A stretch of 34,176 bases of DNA from Dehalococcoidia bacterium. GTDB taxonomy: Bacteria > Chloroflexota > Dehalococcoidia > GIF9 > AB-539-J10. Shown here in pieces: positions 30,369-34,176 of this stretch (positions are counted from its first letter, which is position 1; the number at the start of each line of letters is the position of its first letter). Position numbers and translations under genes: made by a program. The notes below the pieces were generated by a model. The model worked only from the letters and a program-made list of their open reading frames with translations. It did not search any database and had not been told where the DNA came from. Location: positions 1-34,176 of the forward strand of contig PWRA01000135.1 in assembly GCA_003556385.1 (NCBI GenBank). Direction: 5' to 3'.

Positions 30369-30896
30369 ATGCCACCAGAGGAATCAGAGAAGGAAGCTAC
30401 TGAAGAACAGGTAAAGAAAGCACCAAGGGCAAAGAAAGAAGCAAAGGAAGAGGCCCCAGAGGCCCAGGAGGCTCCGAAGGCCAAGGCAACCTCAAAGAAG
30501 GCGTCCAAGGGATTGACCAAGGACGAGATCATTGCCGCCATCAAGGGAATGTCGGTACTTGATCTGGCTGATCTGGTCAAGAGCCTGGAAGAGGAGTTCG
30601 GGGTGAGTGCTGCCACCGTTGCGCCGGTGGCTGCAGCGCCGGCGGCCGCCGCTGAACCCGAAGAAGGCCCCCCGGCCGAAGACCAAACAGAGTTCACCGT
30701 AACCCTGAAGAGCTTCGGCGAAAAGAAGATCGAGGTTATCAAGGCAGTACGTGAGGTAACCACTTTGGGACTGAAGCAGGCCAAGGATTTGGTGGAAGCT
30801 GTTCCGCAGGTAGTGAAAGAGGGCGTTCCCAAGGAAGAGGCCGAGACAGCAAAGCAGAAGCTGGAGGCGGCAGGAGCCACCGTAGAGGTTAAGTAG
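30369..30896 (+). CDS. rplL: 50S ribosomal protein L7/L12 with N-terminal extension
   Basis: Canonical part from [33 protein letters not shown] to [14 protein letters not shown]; strong SD (aaaggagg) before ATG 30369. Confidence 0.97.
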   Translation: MPPEESEKEATEEQVKKAPRAKKEAKEEAPEAQEAPKAKATSKKASKGLTKDEIIAAIKGMSVLDLADLVKSLEEEFGVSAATVAPVAAAPAAAAEPEEGPPAEDQTEFTVTLKSFGEKKIEVIKAVREVTTLGLKQAKDLVEAVPQVVKEGVPKEEAETAKQKLEAAGATVEVK

Positions 30897-30940
30897 AGTT
30901 CGGCGAAAGCCCTCCGCGCTTCTGAGGAGGGATGGTTAAC

Positions 30941-31204
30941 ATGCCGGGGGTCGCGCAGCAAGCTGTCCTAGCTATGGGGGGATTCTTCGTCCTCCTGGGC
31001 ATCATCCTCATCATCTGGAACCGGAGGGAGAAGAAGAGATATTACGATTCCATCTTGCTGACTCACAGAGATATAAAGGAGTCCCTGACCCACGATCCGG
31101 AGCGCTCCTGGCTGAGCGCCTGGCACATAGGAGGCACAGTTTCCTTTATAGTCGGCATTGCGCTACTGGTGCTTGGCGGGGTCTTATGGCTCATCGGGCG
31201 CTAA
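30941..31204 (+). CDS. Small two-TM membrane protein, hypothetical
   Basis: MPGVAQQAVLAMGGFFVLLGIILIIWNRREKKRYY...HIGGTVSFIVGIALLVLGGVLWLIGR; SD gaggaggg upstream. Confidence 0.65.
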   Translation: MPGVAQQAVLAMGGFFVLLGIILIIWNRREKKRYYDSILLTHRDIKESLTHDPERSWLSAWHIGGTVSFIVGIALLVLGGVLWLIGR

Positions 31205-31218
31205 GGCCCTACAAGCAC

Positions 31219-31863
31219 CTAGCGGTCAACACGCTCGGCACCGAGCCTGGCGGCGACCTCCTTCAGTGATACCCTGCCCGCAGACAAGACCATCCGTAGC
31301 GCGTCATCGATCGGTATGTTCGTTCGGACAATGTCGCGCTCTCTTACAATCTCCATATAGCCCGACGTCGGATTAGGTGAAGTCGGTATGAACACAGTGA
31401 TCAGCGTCTCACCGGACTCACAGCGTGATTCGCTCGTCACGAACCCGATAACCCACATTCCCGCTTTCGGGAACTCCACGAGTACCACCTGGATGAACCC
31501 GGACTCGCGAGGTCTGGCGAAGGCCTCCATTATCTGCTTGACACTCGAGTAGATATACCGAAACACCGGCACTCTCGCCAGTAGAGACTCCCCATAGCCC
31601 ACAAGCCTCTTCCCAACAATGCTGGTCGCTATGACCCCTGCCAGATAGATCAAGACGACGGTTAGGGCAAAACCGAGGCCGGGCACGGTGTACCCAAACA
31701 GGTATTCCGCGGCAGGCTGTAGAATGCCGTCGATATAGAAAAAGAGCCAGCGCAGTATCAATATGGCGGCGGCAATAGGCACGATAACGAGGATTCCCGC
31801 GAGGAACTGCTTTCTCAATCCCTTACCTATCCGACTCGCAGATATCCCCCTGCCATGCTTCAC
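31219..31863 (-). CDS. DUF502 family membrane protein (GTG 31863 preferred, after AAGGAGGTC)
   Basis: GLRKQFLAGILVIVPIAAAILILRWLFFYIDGIL...VPVFRYIYSSVKQIMEAF...VVLVEFPKAGMWVIGFVTSES...VFIPTSPNPTSGYM. Confidence 0.88.
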   Translation of the reverse strand: MKHGRGISASRIGKGLRKQFLAGILVIVPIAAAILILRWLFFYIDGILQPAAEYLFGYTVPGLGFALTVVLIYLAGVIATSIVGKRLVGYGESLLARVPVFRYIYSSVKQIMEAFARPRESGFIQVVLVEFPKAGMWVIGFVTSESRCESGETLITVFIPTSPNPTSGYMEIVRERDIVRTNIPIDDALRMVLSAGRVSLKEVAARLGAERVDR

Positions 31864-32200
31864 TTCTCTGACCTCCTTAGCACACGGGATCAACTCAGCA
31901 TCTACCGGTAACCGTCAGCAACCATTTTAGCACTCTGGATCGTCTGCGAGAAGCAGACCGAAGTATCGCATCGAATCGACAACCGGGCTCGTCCCACCAG
32001 GCGACCATGCCCGACGTTGTCTGTAGCCGACTGGTCCAAGCTCCGTCCGCTCCGGCAATGCTACAGGGCAGGACATCATTCATCTACGTGGACGCGGTGT
32101 TGGTGGTTCGCATGACGTCAACCACGCGTAGGCGGGCGCTCGCAGGGGCATCCCTGCGCAGGAGACCGGCCGTCTCCGATGCCTGAAGGTCGTTGCAGGG

Positions 32201-33721
32201 TTAGGTTATCTCCTTATGCCGATACTGGAGAGCTTCTGCCATGTGGTGCGTCTTGATGATGTCGCTGTGCTCCAGGTCGGCGACGGTGCGCGAGAGCTTG
32301 AGGATTCGGTGAAAGGCACGGCCTGTTAGATGAAGCTGCTTCATCGCGGAGCGAAGAAGACCCTGCGCAGCCGGTTCCACCACGCAGAATTCCTTCACCT
32401 CCTTGGGCGTCATATCGGCATTGCATCGTAGCCTGGTTCCTCCAAAGCGCTCCACCTGTATTTCGTGTGCGGCTTTCACTCTGGCCCTCACCCTATCGGC
32501 AGCCTCCACAGGCCTGTCCTCGGTGAGCTTTTCATAGTCGACGTGGGGCACGTCCACGAAGATATCGATCCGGTCCAGCAGGGGGCCGCTGATTCTCTTG
32601 TGATACCGGGAGATCTCAGCTGGCGAGCATTTGCATTCCTTGACCGGGTCACCGTAATACCCACACGGGCAAGGATTCATGGCGGCAACCAGCATGAAGC
32701 TAGCAGGGAAAGTAACACTGCCCTGGACACGGCTCACAGTAACGGTTCTGTCTTCCATCGGTTGACGCAGTGACTCCAGCGTGACGTGTCCGAACTCAGC
32801 GAATTCGTCCAGGAAGAGTACCCCGTGATGTCCGAGGCTTATCTCACCGGGCCGCGGCCACTGCCCCCCTCCCACCAGGCCGGCATGGGAGACCGTATAG
32901 TGAGGAGCGCGAAACGGGCGCCGTGAGACGATAGGCGTGTCTTGCGGCAGCAATCCGGTGACGCTGTAGATCTTGGTCACTTCTATGGCTTCCTCCATGG
33001 TCAGCAGGGGCAGTATCGAGGGCAACGAGCGGGCGAGCATAGTCTTGCCGCTTCCCGGCGGTCCGCACATAAGCAGATTGTGTCTTCCAGATGCTGCTAC
33101 CTCAAGCGCACGCTTGGCGTGCTCCTGTCCCTTGATATAAAGAAGGTCGAAGGCGTACTCCGGGCTGAAGCCTTCTTGCCAATCTGCCCGATCCTGGTAC
33201 TCGGCAATCACGGCACCATCCTGAAGGTGAGCTACAAGCTGTGCCAGCGATTCGACAGGGAACATCTGAATGCCATCAACAAGCGAAGCTTCCCTCGCGT
33301 CGTCGCCCGGCACAAATACGGTGCACAGCCCTTTATCTTTGGCCAGGGCCACCATAGGTAGTACTCCATGCGTATGACGTAGCTTTCCGTCGAGAGAAAG
33401 CTCTCCCAGGAAGATGCTATGCGAAACGTCAGCGTCCAGTTGCTCTGAACTGATCAAAATGCCTATGGCTATGGACAGATCGTAGGCAGGGCCTTCCTTC
33501 TTCAAGTCTGCCGGAGCCAGGTTGACGGTGATGCGCCGGTTGGGGAATTTGTAGAACGAATTCCTTATCGCCGACCTCACCCTTTCCCTCGCCTCCTGAA
33601 CCGCCTTGTCAGGCAGCCCCACGATGGTAAAAGATGGTAGGCCCGGCGATATATCGACTTCTACCTCCACCACCGCTCCCTCCAGACCGACTACGGCAGC
33701 GCTCTTCACCTTTGCTAGCAT
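32201..33721 (-). CDS. comM: YifB/ComM family Mg-chelatase-like AAA ATPase
   Basis: MLAKVKSAAVVGLEGAVVEVEVDISPGLPSFTIVGLPDKAVQEARERVRSAI...GPPGSGKTMLARSLPSILPLL...AAMNPCPCGYYGDP. Confidence 0.93.
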   Translation of the reverse strand: MLAKVKSAAVVGLEGAVVEVEVDISPGLPSFTIVGLPDKAVQEARERVRSAIRNSFYKFPNRRITVNLAPADLKKEGPAYDLSIAIGILISSEQLDADVSHSIFLGELSLDGKLRHTHGVLPMVALAKDKGLCTVFVPGDDAREASLVDGIQMFPVESLAQLVAHLQDGAVIAEYQDRADWQEGFSPEYAFDLLYIKGQEHAKRALEVAASGRHNLLMCGPPGSGKTMLARSLPSILPLLTMEEAIEVTKIYSVTGLLPQDTPIVSRRPFRAPHYTVSHAGLVGGGQWPRPGEISLGHHGVLFLDEFAEFGHVTLESLRQPMEDRTVTVSRVQGSVTFPASFMLVAAMNPCPCGYYGDPVKECKCSPAEISRYHKRISGPLLDRIDIFVDVPHVDYEKLTEDRPVEAADRVRARVKAAHEIQVERFGGTRLRCNADMTPKEVKEFCVVEPAAQGLLRSAMKQLHLTGRAFHRILKLSRTVADLEHSDIIKTHHMAEALQYRHKEIT

Positions 33722-33753
33722 CTTGATATTCGCCTTTCGTCCGCAGGCCGGGC

Positions 33754-34176
33754 TCAGCCTTCCTCGCTCAGTGCTTGCTCGATCTTCCTGATCAGCTCTC
33801 TGTTCTCTTCGTCAGTGAGCATCAGATTGCCTTCCAACCTGCGAATATAATCGTCGATTTCAGTAGAGCGAGACCTCGCTCTGGCCAGTTTCTCGTTTTG
33901 GTCCTGAATCTCCCGGTCCAGATCGCTAAGATCCATCTTGAGGTTCAGCCTGTCATTCAAGAAGAGAAGCGCCTTCTTCTTGGCCTGGGGGTCTTCAGTT
34001 GCCACCAGGTAGAAGGGTATCGGTATCCAGAGGCTCACACCCGGGATGCGCCGCCCGTGTGCTATCCACAACAGATAGGAATTCAACGTCGGCCGCTGAC
34101 CGGGCGGAGTCTGATAATCCATGTCTGTGACCAGGTCATATTGGCTCAGGCCTTCCTTCGCTTCTGCCGAGTTGGC
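33754..34176 (-). CDS. PAC2 family (proteasome-assembly-chaperone-like) protein, C-terminal part, truncated by the window edge
   Basis: Frame stays open upstream of the listed ATG (ANSAEAKEGLSQYDLVTD-MDYQTPP...); IPGVSLWIPIPFYLVATEDPQAKKKALLFLNDRLNLKMDLSDLDREI. Confidence 0.65.
   Translation of the reverse strand, partial: ANSAEAKEGLSQYDLVTDMDYQTPPGQRPTLNSYLLWIAHGRRIPGVSLWIPIPFYLVATEDPQAKKKALLFLNDRLNLKMDLSDLDREIQDQNEKLARARSRSTEIDDYIRRLEGNLMLTDEENRELIRKIEQALSEEG

Noticed and set aside
31895-32083. 62-aa minus-strand ORF upstream of DUF502
   Set aside because: No RBS, no family resemblance, low-complexity-free but unconvincing translation; more likely non-coding leader sequence.
1-34176. CRISPR arrays, transposons, phage or toxin-antitoxin modules
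   Set aside because: No regularly spaced repeats, transposase-like ORFs, terminal inverted repeats or phage genes were seen on either strand.

Overview
The window is a nearly continuous ribosomal-protein superoperon on the + strand, with short flanking operons. It is probably from a Dehalococcoidia-like Chloroflexota bacterium; that assignment is inference only. Order: sucC-sucD-pabB (+); kbl and tdh (-); then rpsL-rpsG-fusA-rpsJ-rplC-rplD-rplW-[unlisted 31-aa ORF]-rplB-rpsS-rplV-rpsC-rplP-rpmC-rpsQ-rplN-rplX-rplE-rpsN-rpsH-rplF-rplR-rpsE-rplO-secY-adk-map-infA-rpmJ-rpsM-rpsK-rpsD-rpoA-rplQ-truA-rplM-rpsI (+). These are followed by tRNA-Gln(CTG), tRNA-Glu(CTC), a terminator, the RNase P RNA gene (rnpB), a small ORF and a YfcE-like phosphoesterase. 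Next come a MEMO1-like gene and two hypotheticals (-), an L10 leader/attenuator with rplJ-rplL (+), a small membrane protein (+), and DUF502, a ComM/YifB-like ATPase and a PAC2-like partial gene (-). Main observations: (1) an unlisted 31-aa, very basic ORF at 11291-11386 between rplW and rplB that resembles the bS22/mS38 (AURKAIP1/COX24) mini ribosomal proteins; (2) a promoter plus a long-stem structured leader upstream of rpsL that may control the RBS; (3) a bL12 with a ~49-aa charged N-terminal extension; (4) an L10-leader-like attenuator with a well resolved terminator/antiterminator pair; (5) an internal promoter before rpmJ; (6) no L30 gene between S5 and L15; (7) a 41-nt rpsC/rplP overlap. 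No CRISPR arrays, transposases or phage genes were seen.
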